From: DTCV01 sp964641155
GTDB taxonomy: Archaea; Thermoproteota; Thermoprotei_A; Sulfolobales; NBVN01
DNA: 64,000 nucleotides
Reading direction: 5' to 3'
Assembly: GCA_964641155.1 (NCBI GenBank)
Contig: CAZXJO010000004.1
Span: 62,001 to 126,000, forward strand
Shown: piece by piece, positions 44,382 through 53,884 of the stretch
How positions within the stretch are numbered: position 1 is the first letter of the stretch
Layout: each line of letters starts with the position of its first letter
Translations under genes and position numbers: made by a program
The notes under the pieces: generated by a model
Told to the model about the DNA's origin: nothing
Databases searched by the model: none
What the model saw: the letters and a program-made list of their open reading frames with translations, nothing else

Positions 44382-46157
44382 ATGGTCGGGGTGTTTAGGG
44401 TGAATCAAAAAGTTGTTAAATATTCAGTAGTTCTGGCAGTGATAATTATTGCGTTTATAGCCTTCGCACCGCCGAACGCTGAGTACATGCCTGAGGAGAA
44501 GAGGTATCCCTACATAACCTTCCCCATACTTCCTCCTGTACTCGCAATTGCTCTGGCTATGGCTACGGGCGAGATCGTCCCAGCACTCTTCGCGGGTATT
44601 TGGGTTGGTGCTTTAATGCTTTCAGGGTATAACCCCATACATGCAACTGTACAACTAATTGATTGGTACATAGCTAACGCAACTGACTCCTGGAACGCGG
44701 CGATCCTCCTGTATGACTTCGTTTTAGGGGCGTTCATGGGACTCCTGTACTCATCAGGTGCTGTGCATTCGTTCGCTAACGCGGTCTCTAAGAGGGTTAG
44801 GAGTGCTAAGAGTGCGAGCTTGGCGGCATCATTGTTAGGTGTTGCGGTATTCTTCGACGACTACGGTAACACTGTCATAGTAGGTAATTCGATGAGGCCG
44901 ATCGCGGATAGGTTGAGGGTTAGTAGGGAGTTACTTAGCTACGTCGTGGACTCAACGTCCGCCCCCGTTGCGGGCATCGCGTTGGTCTCATCATGGATCG
45001 GTTACGAGGTGAGCATGATTGAGGGTGCTATAGAGACTCTCTCGGAGCAGGCTGCGGAGGGCAGTATAAGTGTTGCCCCGGAGATGGGCCCCTACGTCAT
45101 GTGGTTGAACGCCGTCCCCTACCACTTCTACTCGATCCTGGCCATAGTTCTGGTATTCGTCGTTGTCTTAACTAGGAGGCATTACGGAGCTATGCTAAGG
45201 GCTGAGTACAGGGCGGTCACTGAAGGGAAGGTCTTAAGGGATGGGGCCACACCGCTACTACCAACCGAGGAAATATTCGGGTCTGAGGTGAAGGCTAGGA
45301 AGCAGGTTTCGGGTTGGTTGTTTGGAACCGCAATGCTTGTGCTTGTCTTCATCACCCTGCTCGGTATGTGGGGGACGGGGGCGGAGGACTTAGCGACGTT
45401 CTGGGAAACACCCTTCACCGAGGCGTTGATGAATGCTGACACCGCTAAGGCATTACTCTGGGCAGGTATTGCCACCTACTTCGTCACCTTCGCATGGATA
45501 CTGCTCAGTAAGGCTATGAGCTTCAAGGAGGTTATGAGGAACACCTTCAGAGGCATGTACTTGATGATCCTACCCAACGCGATATTGCTCCATGCATGGT
45601 GCATTAAGTCGGCCACAGACGCTGTCGGAACCGCTGACTACGTGATACACGGAGCTGTAACCGTCGGCCTCTCAGCCCTCCTAGTACCACTCATAATATA
45701 CTTGGTCTCCATGTTCGTCTCCTTCACCACCGGCACTAGTTGGGGTACATTCGGCGTGATGATGCCCATAGCAGTACCTATGGCGTGGCAGTTAGCACTC
45801 CTCCAATACCCAGACAACCTAGGCATCGCCTACTTAGTAACATTCGCATCAATAGGTGCTGTGTTCGGGGGAGGTATTTTCGGGGATCACTGCTCACCAA
45901 TAAGTGATACCACCATCATGTCATCAATGTTCTCCGCAGCCGACCACATGGACCACGTTGTGACTCAGCTACCGTATGCCCTAACAGTTGGGTTACTGTC
46001 AGCATTGCTGTACTTGATGATTGCTTTAGGGATTACCAGCCCCCTAATACTGCTCCCAGTAGGTCTTGTGTTGCTGGCAGTTACGCATGGCGTGCTCAAT
46101 AGGATTTACGCTAGGAGGGTAAAACTACCTGAAGTGATACCGAATTACCCGCCTTGA
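44382..46157 (+). CDS. NhaC-family Na+/H+ or amino-acid antiporter
   Basis: The 591-residue protein has about 13 membrane segments. VAVFFDDYGNTVIVGNSMRPIAD, SAPVAGIALVSSWIG, FTTGTSWGTFGVMMPIAVP and FGGGIFGDHCSPISDTT are classic NhaC-family motifs with the charged residues of the ion path. Family members exchange Na+ for H+, or amino and organic acids for each other. Its place behind a dimethylargininase makes arginine- or citrulline-linked transport worth considering. The protein starts with an extra N-terminal segment and ATG 44382. Confidence 0.88.
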   Translation: MVGVFRVNQKVVKYSVVLAVIIIAFIAFAPPNAEYMPEEKRYPYITFPILPPVLAIALAMATGEIVPALFAGIWVGALMLSGYNPIHATVQLIDWYIANATDSWNAAILLYDFVLGAFMGLLYSSGAVHSFANAVSKRVRSAKSASLAASLLGVAVFFDDYGNTVIVGNSMRPIADRLRVSRELLSYVVDSTSAPVAGIALVSSWIGYEVSMIEGAIETLSEQAAEGSISVAPEMGPYVMWLNAVPYHFYSILAIVLVFVVVLTRRHYGAMLRAEYRAVTEGKVLRDGATPLLPTEEIFGSEVKARKQVSGWLFGTAMLVLVFITLLGMWGTGAEDLATFWETPFTEALMNADTAKALLWAGIATYFVTFAWILLSKAMSFKEVMRNTFRGMYLMILPNAILLHAWCIKSATDAVGTADYVIHGAVTVGLSALLVPLIIYLVSMFVSFTTGTSWGTFGVMMPIAVPMAWQLALLQYPDNLGIAYLVTFASIGAVFGGGIFGDHCSPISDTTIMSSMFSAADHMDHVVTQLPYALTVGLLSALLYLMIALGITSPLILLPVGLVLLAVTHGVLNRIYARRVKLPEVIPNYPP

Positions 46158-46183
46158 GTTAAGGTAAGTATCCAACTTTTTAA

Positions 46184-47077
46184 TTACTTCTTCACTAACC
46201 CGCCACGAGTTCTCACGGATTCCTCACCGCTGAAGGGGGCCGTAGGTAAGTACTCAACCGCGGGCCTCCTAGCAGATTCCTGTGGGTAGAGCGCCATCAG
46301 ACTGTAGATTGCTGGCGGGACCTCGGTCTTAACGTTGAGGCCTAACTCCTTAAGTTCCTCAGCAGTCACAGGCCAATCATGTGTGTACCTACCCATCACC
46401 AACCTCTCAATAATTGCCTCCACCTTATCCCCAGGCAACTTACCATCAAGCAACTTCCTAACCAAGTCCTTAGTCTGATTAAGTGCTTTCTCAGCAATAT
46501 CCGCCAATATTAAGGTCTGATCGTCTACCTTATCCACCCCCTTCTCACGGACTACCTTAAGGATTGACGGTGCGGGTAAAGACCCTGCCGGGGTACCTAG
46601 CTGGGGGTCTACTGGGCCTAGAACTGCGTCGGGGTCCATAATGATTTCATCAGCTGCTAGCGCTATTAGCGTCCCACCACTCATGGCGTAGTGGGGGACT
46701 ATGACCGTCTTCTTACCTGGATGTCTCTTCAGTGCGAGGGCTATCTGAGAAGCGGCAAGCATTAGCCCCCCGGGGGTGTGCATTATGAGCACGATGCCCG
46801 TGTCGGGTGGGGTGCCCCTGATAGCCCTTAAGATGTCCTCGGAATCCTCAATATCTATGAACTTGTAGAGTGGTATGCCGAAGAGGCTGATCCTCTCCTG
46901 CCTATGGATCAGCGTGATCACCCTGGACTTATACATGATCTCCAACCCCCTGATAATCCTCTCCCTAGCCCTCCTCAATGAGTGGTACCTCAGCTGAGGT
47001 GAAATAACGGTCGTGAAAACCCATAGAAGGAAGAACAACCAGAGGAAATCAACAAATCCATCCAACATGCCCACCAA
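46184..47077 (-). CDS. SDH-type ClpP-fold serine protease, membrane-anchored
   Basis: The 297-residue protein begins with one membrane segment (FVDFLWLFFLLWVFTTVI), followed by a ClpP/crotonase-fold domain. VLIMHTPGGLMLAAS and the serine in PHYAMSGGTLIALA match the serine dehydrogenase proteinase (SDH/SppA-like) family; the conserved DPQLG follows. Such proteins probably cleave membrane peptides. It is transcribed opposite NhaC and back to back with the YHS gene. Confidence 0.88.
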   Translation of the reverse strand: MVGMLDGFVDFLWLFFLLWVFTTVISPQLRYHSLRRARERIIRGLEIMYKSRVITLIHRQERISLFGIPLYKFIDIEDSEDILRAIRGTPPDTGIVLIMHTPGGLMLAASQIALALKRHPGKKTVIVPHYAMSGGTLIALAADEIIMDPDAVLGPVDPQLGTPAGSLPAPSILKVVREKGVDKVDDQTLILADIAEKALNQTKDLVRKLLDGKLPGDKVEAIIERLVMGRYTHDWPVTAEELKELGLNVKTEVPPAIYSLMALYPQESARRPAVEYLPTAPFSGEESVRTRGGLVKK

Positions 47078-47193
47078 TGTAACCTAGCCTAGAACCTAAT
47101 AAACCTTTAAGGAAGTAGTGGAAGTAATCCAACTACGAAAAACAACAAACATGCTTATATGTTCGAATACCCTAAATGAGTCGGTCAAATACT

Positions 47194-47361
47194 ATGAGTT
47201 CAGCGAAGGACCCCGTATGTGGGATGGACGTAGACCTAAGTAAGACACATTACAAATCAGTATACAAGGGAAAGATCTACTACTTCTGCAACCCGATGTG
47301 TAAGAAGAAGTTTGAAAGCAATCCCGAACACTACCTAAAGCACGGACCAGAAGGTATGTAA
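47194..47361 (+). CDS. YHS-domain metal-binding protein
   Basis: The 55-residue protein is a complete YHS domain: DPVCGMDVDLSKT, then KIYYFCNPMCKKKFESNPEHYL. Cys residues at CGM and FCNPMC coordinate a metal, often copper or iron. A TATA box ttatat at 47155-47160 makes ATG 47194 the likely leaderless start, rather than ATG 47176, which is too near the box. A CopA-type exporter lies about 2.3 kb downstream, which suggests copper handling. Confidence 0.82.
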   Translation: MSSAKDPVCGMDVDLSKTHYKSVYKGKIYYFCNPMCKKKFESNPEHYLKHGPEGM

Positions 47362-47845
47362 CGCCAACGTATGAGCAGTTCACCTAGAACCAAATAAGAT
47401 TTTCAGCAACTGACACCACCTAACCGTTCCGGTCTAGCGCTGACTTTCATCCCCTCCCTCTCCGTTTCACGGGAGAGCTTTCAGGGGGAACCGATGAAGT
47501 CCCCACATCCATCCAGAGCAAACACCACCACGGTAGTAAACAAACTTCACGCTACACAGAAACAGCTCCATAACCCCACACCTCAGGCACGGCGTAAAGG
47601 ATTAGTTAGGGCATGCACGCGGCCCGCTTCCAGCGTTCATTAGTTTCCGTAGCGGATTAAGGTGGTGCATTGGTTATGTGATCCCGGTAGAGATGTTGGG
47701 TTCCTAGTGAACTCCGCCTTGAAAACACCGCTGAGTCATTTGTTCTTGAGGTGTTTGGGTCTAGCTGGTTCTTGATGTGTCATGAGGCTGTTTTAAGTAG
47801 TAAAGTTTATTAAGGGCCTTCCACTGTAATTACATGGGTTGACAC
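47362..47845. other. 484-bp stretch without a gene, containing a strong hairpin
   Basis: No coding frame is credible. A compound hairpin lies at 47451-47487: outer stem CCCCT/AGGGG and inner stem CTCTCCG/CGGGAGAG around loop TTTCA. Read on the minus strand, with the adjacent ggatgaaag, it resembles structured right ends of archaeal IS200/IS605 (TnpB) elements, but no transposase gene remains. The right end holds the DUF438 gene promoter (gtttattaagg near 47808). Confidence 0.3.
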
Positions 47846-49174
47846 ATGTCAACTAATGTACGGAGCGAAAAAATCAAACTAATAAAAGAAATACTCAAGT
47901 CCATCAGCGAAGGCGGCGACGTATCGGATTTGAAGAAGAGATTCAGGGAATTAATTGAGTCCACATCACCGTACGAGATAGTTGCCATAGAGCAACAGCT
48001 ACTTAAGGAAGGGTTTAAAGTATCGGACATCCTGAGGATGTGTGACCTGCATGTGGAACTGTTCAGGGAGTCCCTCCAGCCGAGGGGTTTGGAGGTTCCT
48101 GAGGGACATCCCTTAGACCTACTCATGAGGGAGAACTCCTACATCCTCAAAATAACTGAGGGTTTGAAGCTCTACGCGTCAGCGCTTAAGGATGCGGGTG
48201 ACCCAGAACAAATACGTGCGTATTTGAGCGCGTTGTCGCAGATCCTTAAGGATTTGAGGAGGGCTAGGTCTCATTATAGGAAGACGCAGATGCTCATATT
48301 TCCGTACCTCGAAAGGCGCGGCATTACGGCGGTGCCGAGGGTTCTGTGGGCGCGTGAGGACCAGGCAATTATGAAACTCAGAAGGCTCTCGGATCTGGCT
48401 GAGGGGTTGATGAACGCTAAGTCCGCAGACATCAACGAGGTCAGGGAATTATCTGATAAGTCCGTAGCTCTTGCTAACGAGTTCTCAGAGCTAGTTTTCA
48501 GGGAGGATAAGATATTGTTCCCAGCTGTTTGGACACTGTTCAGCGAAGGTGAGTGGGCGGCGATCTCGGAGATAGGGGATGATATAGGTTGGTTGGTGGA
48601 TGTGGGGGAGAGGAAGTGGACCCCGAAAGCGGGCCCAGTACTCCCATACGAGTTAAAGGCTGAGATCACTCCGGAGCAGGTGGAGAGGTTACCTCCGGAG
48701 TTCAGGGCCCTCGCACTCTCCCACGGTGCCGTGCCGGACAACTACTCCGTGAGGTCTGATGGGGACTTAGACCTAGGTACGGGGTTCCTGAGCGAGGAGG
48801 AGGTTAAGGGGCTCTTCAGGAGCCTACCCCTAGAGATCACGTACGCAGACACGAACGATAGGGTTAAGTTCTACACTGAGAGCGCGCTGAGCAAGGGCTT
48901 CGTCAGAACTAAGACAGTACTGGGTAGGAGGGTTGAGTTCTGCCACCCACCGAGGTTGGAGGAGATGGTTAGGGAAAACATAGAGGCGGTGAAGAAGGGG
49001 AACGTACCTTATAGGGAGTATTGGACGAGGATAGGTGATAGGATAATAAGGGTGTTAATAGCTCCCGTGAAGGGTGAAGGGGGGAAGATCTTAGGCACCG
49101 TTGAAATGGTTGAAGACCTGACCGAGGTCGTCAACAACCCGGATGAGGTAAAGAAGAAGATCTTGGTGCTTTAA
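47846..49174 (+). CDS. DUF438 protein with hemerythrin-like and PAS domains
   Basis: The 442-residue protein follows the known DUF438 layout: an N-terminal helical DUF438 region (residues ~5-90, YEIVAIEQQLLKEGF), a hemerythrin-like HHE region (HYRKTQMLIFPYLERRGI and VLWAREDQAIMKLRRL), and a C-terminal PAS domain (LEITYADTNDRVKFYTES, GRRVEFCHPP and YREYWTRIGDRIIRV). The HHE and PAS parts suggest sensing of oxygen, NO or redox state. Some metal ligands of the HHE domain appear altered. The next gene, a regulator, begins right after the stop, so the pair may form a signalling unit. Confidence 0.85.
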   Translation: MSTNVRSEKIKLIKEILKSISEGGDVSDLKKRFRELIESTSPYEIVAIEQQLLKEGFKVSDILRMCDLHVELFRESLQPRGLEVPEGHPLDLLMRENSYILKITEGLKLYASALKDAGDPEQIRAYLSALSQILKDLRRARSHYRKTQMLIFPYLERRGITAVPRVLWAREDQAIMKLRRLSDLAEGLMNAKSADINEVRELSDKSVALANEFSELVFREDKILFPAVWTLFSEGEWAAISEIGDDIGWLVDVGERKWTPKAGPVLPYELKAEITPEQVERLPPEFRALALSHGAVPDNYSVRSDGDLDLGTGFLSEEEVKGLFRSLPLEITYADTNDRVKFYTESALSKGFVRTKTVLGRRVEFCHPPRLEEMVRENIEAVKKGNVPYREYWTRIGDRIIRVLIAPVKGEGGKILGTVEMVEDLTEVVNNPDEVKKKILVL

Positions 49175-49561
49175 TTGAAGAACGTCTTCGAAATCGCCTA
49201 CAGGTACGTGGTCCCAGCCGTTAAGAGGGTCCTAGTCCTAGAACTAATTAGCAGGGGCTTCACCGAGGTAGAGGTATCGAGGACGTTGAAGATCTCGAAA
49301 TCGCTGACAACTAGGTATGTGAAGGGTGAGCGTGGGAGCATCATAGACTTCCACGAAAACCCCTTCATCAGGGAGGTGATAAGGGGGTTAGCGGATAAGG
49401 TCGTGGCTGGGGGTTTAGGTAAGTATGAGCTGGAGGCCGAGGTTGTGAAGGTTGCTGCATCATTGATGTCTAGTGGGAGGGTATGCGAATACCACGGGAA
49501 GTTAGACCCTGAAATAACCCGTTTCAGATGCAATCTATGCTCAACAATATTCAGTGTTTGA
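49175..49561 (+). CDS. Small HTH transcriptional regulator with C-terminal zinc site
   Basis: The 128-residue protein has a helix-turn-helix at residues ~23-45 (FTEVEVSRTLKISKSLTTRYV) and ends with a possible zinc ribbon (VCEYHGKL, then RFRCNLCSTIF). It resembles archaeal COG2522-type predicted regulators. The TTG start directly follows the DUF438 stop and the CopA frame starts just after its own stop. It is therefore a good candidate regulator of this sensor-exporter cluster; the ligand is unknown. Confidence 0.72.
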   Translation: MKNVFEIAYRYVVPAVKRVLVLELISRGFTEVEVSRTLKISKSLTTRYVKGERGSIIDFHENPFIREVIRGLADKVVAGGLGKYELEAEVVKVAASLMSSGRVCEYHGKLDPEITRFRCNLCSTIFSV

Positions 49562-49668
49562 GGTGGTGACGCGTAGCAGGAATCAGGGTTCAGAAGTTCA
49601 GAATAGTTGGTGTTGACTGCCCTTCATGCGTTTACGCGATCCAGAAATCCTTACTCGCCACTGCGGGA

Positions 49669-51999
49669 GTGATTGCGTTCAGTGCGGACCCCACGTCCGG
49701 GGACGCTCTAGTAAGGTATGACTCCGAAAAAGTCACGTTCAGGGATGTAGTTAAGGCTGTCAGGAACGCCGGGTACGACGTAGTGAAGAATAGCCTCTAC
49801 GTAGTAGCTGAGTTGGGTGAGGAGGAGGTAACCGCCTTCGAAGACTTTGCGGCCAGGCTGGACGGCGTCATCGAATGTAGGGTATCACCGATCACGGGAC
49901 TTGCAAGCATAGTTTACAACCCCTTAGCTACGTCTAAGGACGAGTTGGTTGAAGCTATTAGGCGGAAGTACCCTAAAGCGAGGGAAGCCTCGGAGGAATC
50001 GATTAGCCCTAAGGAAGCCGGTGGTAGGTGGGAGTTACCCGTGAGGCTTGCATCTTTCATCATCGGACTCACGTCAGTGGCCTACCACACCGCCGGCACA
50101 TTTTTCGGGGGAACACTACCGTTCTGGGACTTCAGGGATTACCTACTCTTCACGGCCGCGACCGCAGTCATCTCCATGTGTAAGGGGATCTTGTTAAGAG
50201 GTATTAAGTCGTTGATGAGGGCTTCCCCCACGATGGATTCCTTAGTTGCTGTATCAGCACTAACCTCATACTTCTTCAGCATCAACGTCATGCTCGGCGT
50301 AATTACCGTTGGTGAGCCCTTCTTCGAGGCTTCGGCAGGTGTTCTTGGCTTCGTATCAGCCGGTAGGTACTTAGAGGGTAGGCTTAGGAGCAGAGCTAAT
50401 GAAGCGCTCAGCAAGTTAGTCGAACTCCATGGAGGGAAGGTTAAGGTGGTGAGAGGAGTGACGGTGGAGGAGGTCAGCGTCGATGAGGTTAGGCCGGGAG
50501 ATGTGGTGGAGGTTAAGGCTGGTGAGAGAGTACATGTCGACGGCGTCGTCGTTGAGGGGGAAGGCTACGTCGATGAATCAACGTTCACCGGTGAACACAT
50601 GCCGAGGCTTAAATCGTTCGAGAGGAGGGACCCAGTACTTGCCGGTACGTTCCTGACCTCAGGATTCATCAGGGTTAGGGTGACGAGGGTTGGGAAAGAC
50701 ACTAGCCTAGCATACGTCATTAGGGCGGTGAAGGAGTCCCAGTTCCACAAGCCAAGATTTCAGAGGGTAGCTGACAGGGTTGCCGGCACCCTCACATGGG
50801 TCGTGTTAGCTCTAAGCGTTGCGACGTTCCTCTACTGGTTCGTGATCGGTGACGTGGGCCTCAGTAAGTCTGTGTTGTTCGCAGTAGCTGTCTTGGTTGT
50901 CGCCTGCCCATGCCCCCTAGGCATAGCAATACCGATGGTTGTCTCGGTGGCGGCGGTTAGGGCGGCCCGCTCAGGCATCCTGATCAGAAGTGGTGAGGTT
51001 TTCGAGAGGTTACTTTCGGTAGATACTGTGCTCATCGATAAGACCGGTACGCTCACGGTTGGTGAGCCCGCACTCCACGAAGTAATAACCCTCAACAGAT
51101 TCAGCAGCTATGAAGTACTTAAGTACGTATGTGCGGCTGAGGTGAGGAGTGAGCACCCTCTTGCTAAGGCAGTCATGAAGAAGTGCTCTGACTCCGAACT
51201 AAACGACGTAAACGTGGAGGGATTCGAACACCTACCAGGCCTGGGGATCATCGCCAGAGTGAACGGCCGTGAAGTGGCTGTGGGTTCTGAGAAGCTGATG
51301 AGGGGATTGGGAGTAGGGATAGATGCCAGCACATATGAGGTCTTAAAGAAGATGACGTCGGACGGGTTCACAGCCGTGCTAGTATCCCTGGATAGGGAGT
51401 TGGCCGCAGTACTCAAGGTAGGTGATGCTGTGAGGGATGAGGCAGCTGAGGTGGTGAGGTACTTCAAGGAGTTAGGGCTTAAGACAGCGTTAGTCACAGG
51501 TGATAGTAGGTTGGTCGGTGAGGCCATTGCCAGGTTAGTTGGGGTTGACTCAGCGTACAGCGAGCTCAGCCCGGAGGATAAGGCCGAACTTGTTGAGGAG
51601 TTCCAAGCCAGAGGTTCTAAAGTAATGTTCGTTGGGGACGGCATTAACGACGCAGCAGCAATTGGTAGGGCGTTCGTGGGGGTTGCAATGGGTGGCGGTG
51701 CGGACGTGTCGAGGGAAGCAGGTGACGTGGTAATCATTAACAATGACTTAACGTCCTTGACGGATGCGTACAGGCTTAGCCAGAAGGTCAGGAGGAAGGC
51801 TATCGAGAACCTTGTTTGGGCATTCGCATACAACCTCATGCTGATACCGATCGCTATGGGCGCGCTCTACAGACCTCTAGGCCTGGTTCTCAGACCTGAG
51901 GTAGCTGCTGCAGCTATGATGCTGAGTGACATCTCAGTAGTAATTAATGCACTCACACTCACCAGGTGGAGGCCGAGGGAGCGGGGCACCCGTAACTAG
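49669..51999 (+). CDS. copA: CopA-type heavy-metal P1B-ATPase, N-terminus extends upstream
   Basis: The chain shows P1B motifs: CPCPLG in the sixth membrane segment, phosphorylation site DKTGTLTVGEP, SEHPLAKAV, TGDSRLVGEA and GDGINDAAAIG. The C-terminal AYNLMLIPIAMG and MMLSD are copper-type apart from Asp in place of the usual second Ser. GTG 49669 lies inside the first metal-binding domain: in-frame VGVDCPSCVYAIQ lies upstream, reaching back to 49570 with no ATG, GTG or TTG. A frameshift near 49570-49590, or a non-standard start, is likely. A second metal-binding domain (residues ~45-105) lacks CxxC. Confidence 0.9.
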   Translation: MIAFSADPTSGDALVRYDSEKVTFRDVVKAVRNAGYDVVKNSLYVVAELGEEEVTAFEDFAARLDGVIECRVSPITGLASIVYNPLATSKDELVEAIRRKYPKAREASEESISPKEAGGRWELPVRLASFIIGLTSVAYHTAGTFFGGTLPFWDFRDYLLFTAATAVISMCKGILLRGIKSLMRASPTMDSLVAVSALTSYFFSINVMLGVITVGEPFFEASAGVLGFVSAGRYLEGRLRSRANEALSKLVELHGGKVKVVRGVTVEEVSVDEVRPGDVVEVKAGERVHVDGVVVEGEGYVDESTFTGEHMPRLKSFERRDPVLAGTFLTSGFIRVRVTRVGKDTSLAYVIRAVKESQFHKPRFQRVADRVAGTLTWVVLALSVATFLYWFVIGDVGLSKSVLFAVAVLVVACPCPLGIAIPMVVSVAAVRAARSGILIRSGEVFERLLSVDTVLIDKTGTLTVGEPALHEVITLNRFSSYEVLKYVCAAEVRSEHPLAKAVMKKCSDSELNDVNVEGFEHLPGLGIIARVNGREVAVGSEKLMRGLGVGIDASTYEVLKKMTSDGFTAVLVSLDRELAAVLKVGDAVRDEAAEVVRYFKELGLKTALVTGDSRLVGEAIARLVGVDSAYSELSPEDKAELVEEFQARGSKVMFVGDGINDAAAIGRAFVGVAMGGGADVSREAGDVVIINNDLTSLTDAYRLSQKVRRKAIENLVWAFAYNLMLIPIAMGALYRPLGLVLRPEVAAAAMMLSDISVVINALTLTRWRPRERGTRN

Positions 52000-52709
52000 C
52001 ACTCGAACCTTACCGGTAGGTCGCTATTAGCTAAAACCAACCAAAAGTCCTCATCTAGGTAGGCGTTAATTGCTTTGAAAACGACCCCGGATCTTGATGC
52101 GTACCTCATAAGTTCCAGGATCTCGGGGTCCCCAGCGCAGTATGGCTTAAACCCAACTACGTTTGGGAGGGAGGCCATGAAGACTACGTAGGGCTTAAAC
52201 TCATTGGCATGGCTTGCTAAGACCTTGATCTGCTTCCTAGCTCTCACACTCACGCAGTCGGGGTAGGATGCGTAGACGCCTTCGACCCTTAACACGGCGC
52301 TCTTCAACTCAACTAAGACATCACCATCAACACAATCCAGGAGGTAGTCTATGACCTCACCCCCTAACCTAAAGTTCCTCTTACGTAGTACGCAGCTGTC
52401 CAGCCAAGCTATCAAATCATGCCCAAGCATGTATTCGAATACCTTACTCTGGGTGATGGTGTCCAGTACCGCATACCCGCCCTCATCCTCCACCGCCATG
52501 AGCCTGTAATTAAGTTTAGGCCCACCCACAACTGCGCACAGCCCCCTCCTCCCCTCAACTATGTAGTCGTTTAACCTACCAGTGTTTGTGAGGTGTGCTG
52601 AACGCACCTCACCGTTGATAAGTACTTCAACAGTAAATCGGTTTAACCGTCTAATTAACATACACTCGACCAGATCCTCAACCCTGAACAACTTCATTAT
52701 ACCTAACAT
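51996..52709 (-). CDS. sfsA: SfsA-family protein
   Basis: The 237-residue protein has the SfsA pattern: RLNRFTVEVLINGE and LTNTGRLNDYIVEG in the N-terminal OB-like domain, and VLVELKSAVLR, YPDCVSVRARKQIKVL, then KPYCAGDPEIL in the nuclease-fold domain. SfsA proteins have a restriction-endonuclease-like core and are linked to nucleic-acid binding; the cellular role is unsettled. The PFD-type acidic residue is present in the PDCVS segment. Its 3' end overlaps copA by 4 nt, convergently. Confidence 0.82.
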   Translation of the reverse strand: MLGIMKLFRVEDLVECMLIRRLNRFTVEVLINGEVRSAHLTNTGRLNDYIVEGRRGLCAVVGGPKLNYRLMAVEDEGGYAVLDTITQSKVFEYMLGHDLIAWLDSCVLRKRNFRLGGEVIDYLLDCVDGDVLVELKSAVLRVEGVYASYPDCVSVRARKQIKVLASHANEFKPYVVFMASLPNVVGFKPYCAGDPEILELMRYASRSGVVFKAINAYLDEDFWLVLANSDLPVRFEC

Positions 52710-52819
52710 CTGAAGAAGTCCCTCATCGAGTGGGTGACTGTTCGGTGTTGTGGGTTGTTCGCGGGGTTGTTTGGCGTTGAACTGCTCGTCGTAGGTTAGG
52801 GCACTCCAATTAAGTAATG

Positions 52820-53563
52820 CTAATCAATCACTCTCTTCACATCCTTAATGAGGATCCTGAACGCTGCGAACCATGGGGTGTCGAGGGTTGCCAGTAAGAC
52901 CTTCGCGTACGTCCCGTACCAGACCATGTTCCACACATCCTCCCACGGCAGTAGGAGGGCAAAGGCGAGTGGGAAGAACACTAAGCTGTCCACGAACATG
53001 TTGATTACGTCGGTGCTTATTGACCTCAGCACGGCGAACTTTAAGATGCTCCTAACACTGATCTCGAGCCTGTAGACCCTCCTCTTAATCTCAGCGAAGG
53101 CTGTGACATCCAGTAGCTCAGCTGTGAGGAATGCCGCGTACGATGCTAGGACAACCCTAGGTGTTTGGAGCATGAAGTAGCTCCACGCCTCATTCAACTC
53201 GCTCAACCACGGGGCTGGGGGAACAGTTGAAAGCATCAGGATGAACATAGCTACCATAACGTTAGCTATGAACGCCAACCCCACAGCCAGATACGTCATC
53301 CTCCTCCCGTAAACCTCGTTAATCATATCGATTAGCTGAGCCACGAATGGGTAGGTAATGGTACCACCGGAAACTATTATAGGTATTAGGATGTGGAACT
53401 CACTAATCCTCGACGCCAAGATGTTGGACGCCAAAATATACGTAACGTAGAAAACCACGAGGACTGGGTAACCTAAGGAATCCCTATACCTCCTAACAAG
53501 CCAAGAACTAACTAACGTCGAAATCGTCAACCCCACACCCCAAAAAACAAACACCCACAGCAA
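52820..53563 (-). CDS. Queuosine-precursor-type transporter (VUT/YhhQ family)
   Basis: The protein has about six membrane segments. ASNILASRI, SGGTITYPFVAQLIDMINEVYG and ATLDTPWFA are hallmark motifs of the YhhQ/VUT family, which imports the 7-deazaguanine precursors of queuosine and archaeosine. The longer frame to 53689 is unlikely: a TATA box at about 53601-53608 lies within it. TTG 53563 has a ribosome binding site gagggg 6 nt upstream. In an archaeon the imported base would feed archaeosine, alongside the PTPS-family gene at 12170-12586. Confidence 0.83.
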   Translation of the reverse strand: MLWVFVFWGVGLTISTLVSSWLVRRYRDSLGYPVLVVFYVTYILASNILASRISEFHILIPIIVSGGTITYPFVAQLIDMINEVYGRRMTYLAVGLAFIANVMVAMFILMLSTVPPAPWLSELNEAWSYFMLQTPRVVLASYAAFLTAELLDVTAFAEIKRRVYRLEISVRSILKFAVLRSISTDVINMFVDSLVFFPLAFALLLPWEDVWNMVWYGTYAKVLLATLDTPWFAAFRILIKDVKRVID

Positions 53564-53884
53564 TGCAGGCCCCTCAACACTCCAAAGTAAGCTACAGTTA
53601 CTTATAATCCTTATCCCACAGAATGAACTTATTTTCAGTTTTCTCAGTTTCAACGAAGGCGATAGGGGCTGGGTATATCCCCATTTCACACTTCAACGGA
53701 TTTGTGTTAGATACGGAACACACTTAGAGCCACTACAACCCCCCGCTCCCTACATTGCTCCAAATGTTAAAAAATATGTGATTATAAACGCCTAAGAGAT
53801 ATGGTCGGACTGACATTACGGCAGTTATGGTTGGCGGTGCGTTGGAGGCCATCGCATATCCGCGTCCTCATTTTCGAAATATAG

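Noticed and set aside
51108..51839. A 243-residue minus-strand frame opposite copA
   Set aside because: It is Ser/Thr-rich and antisense to the P-type ATPase catalytic domain, as expected for a shadow frame.
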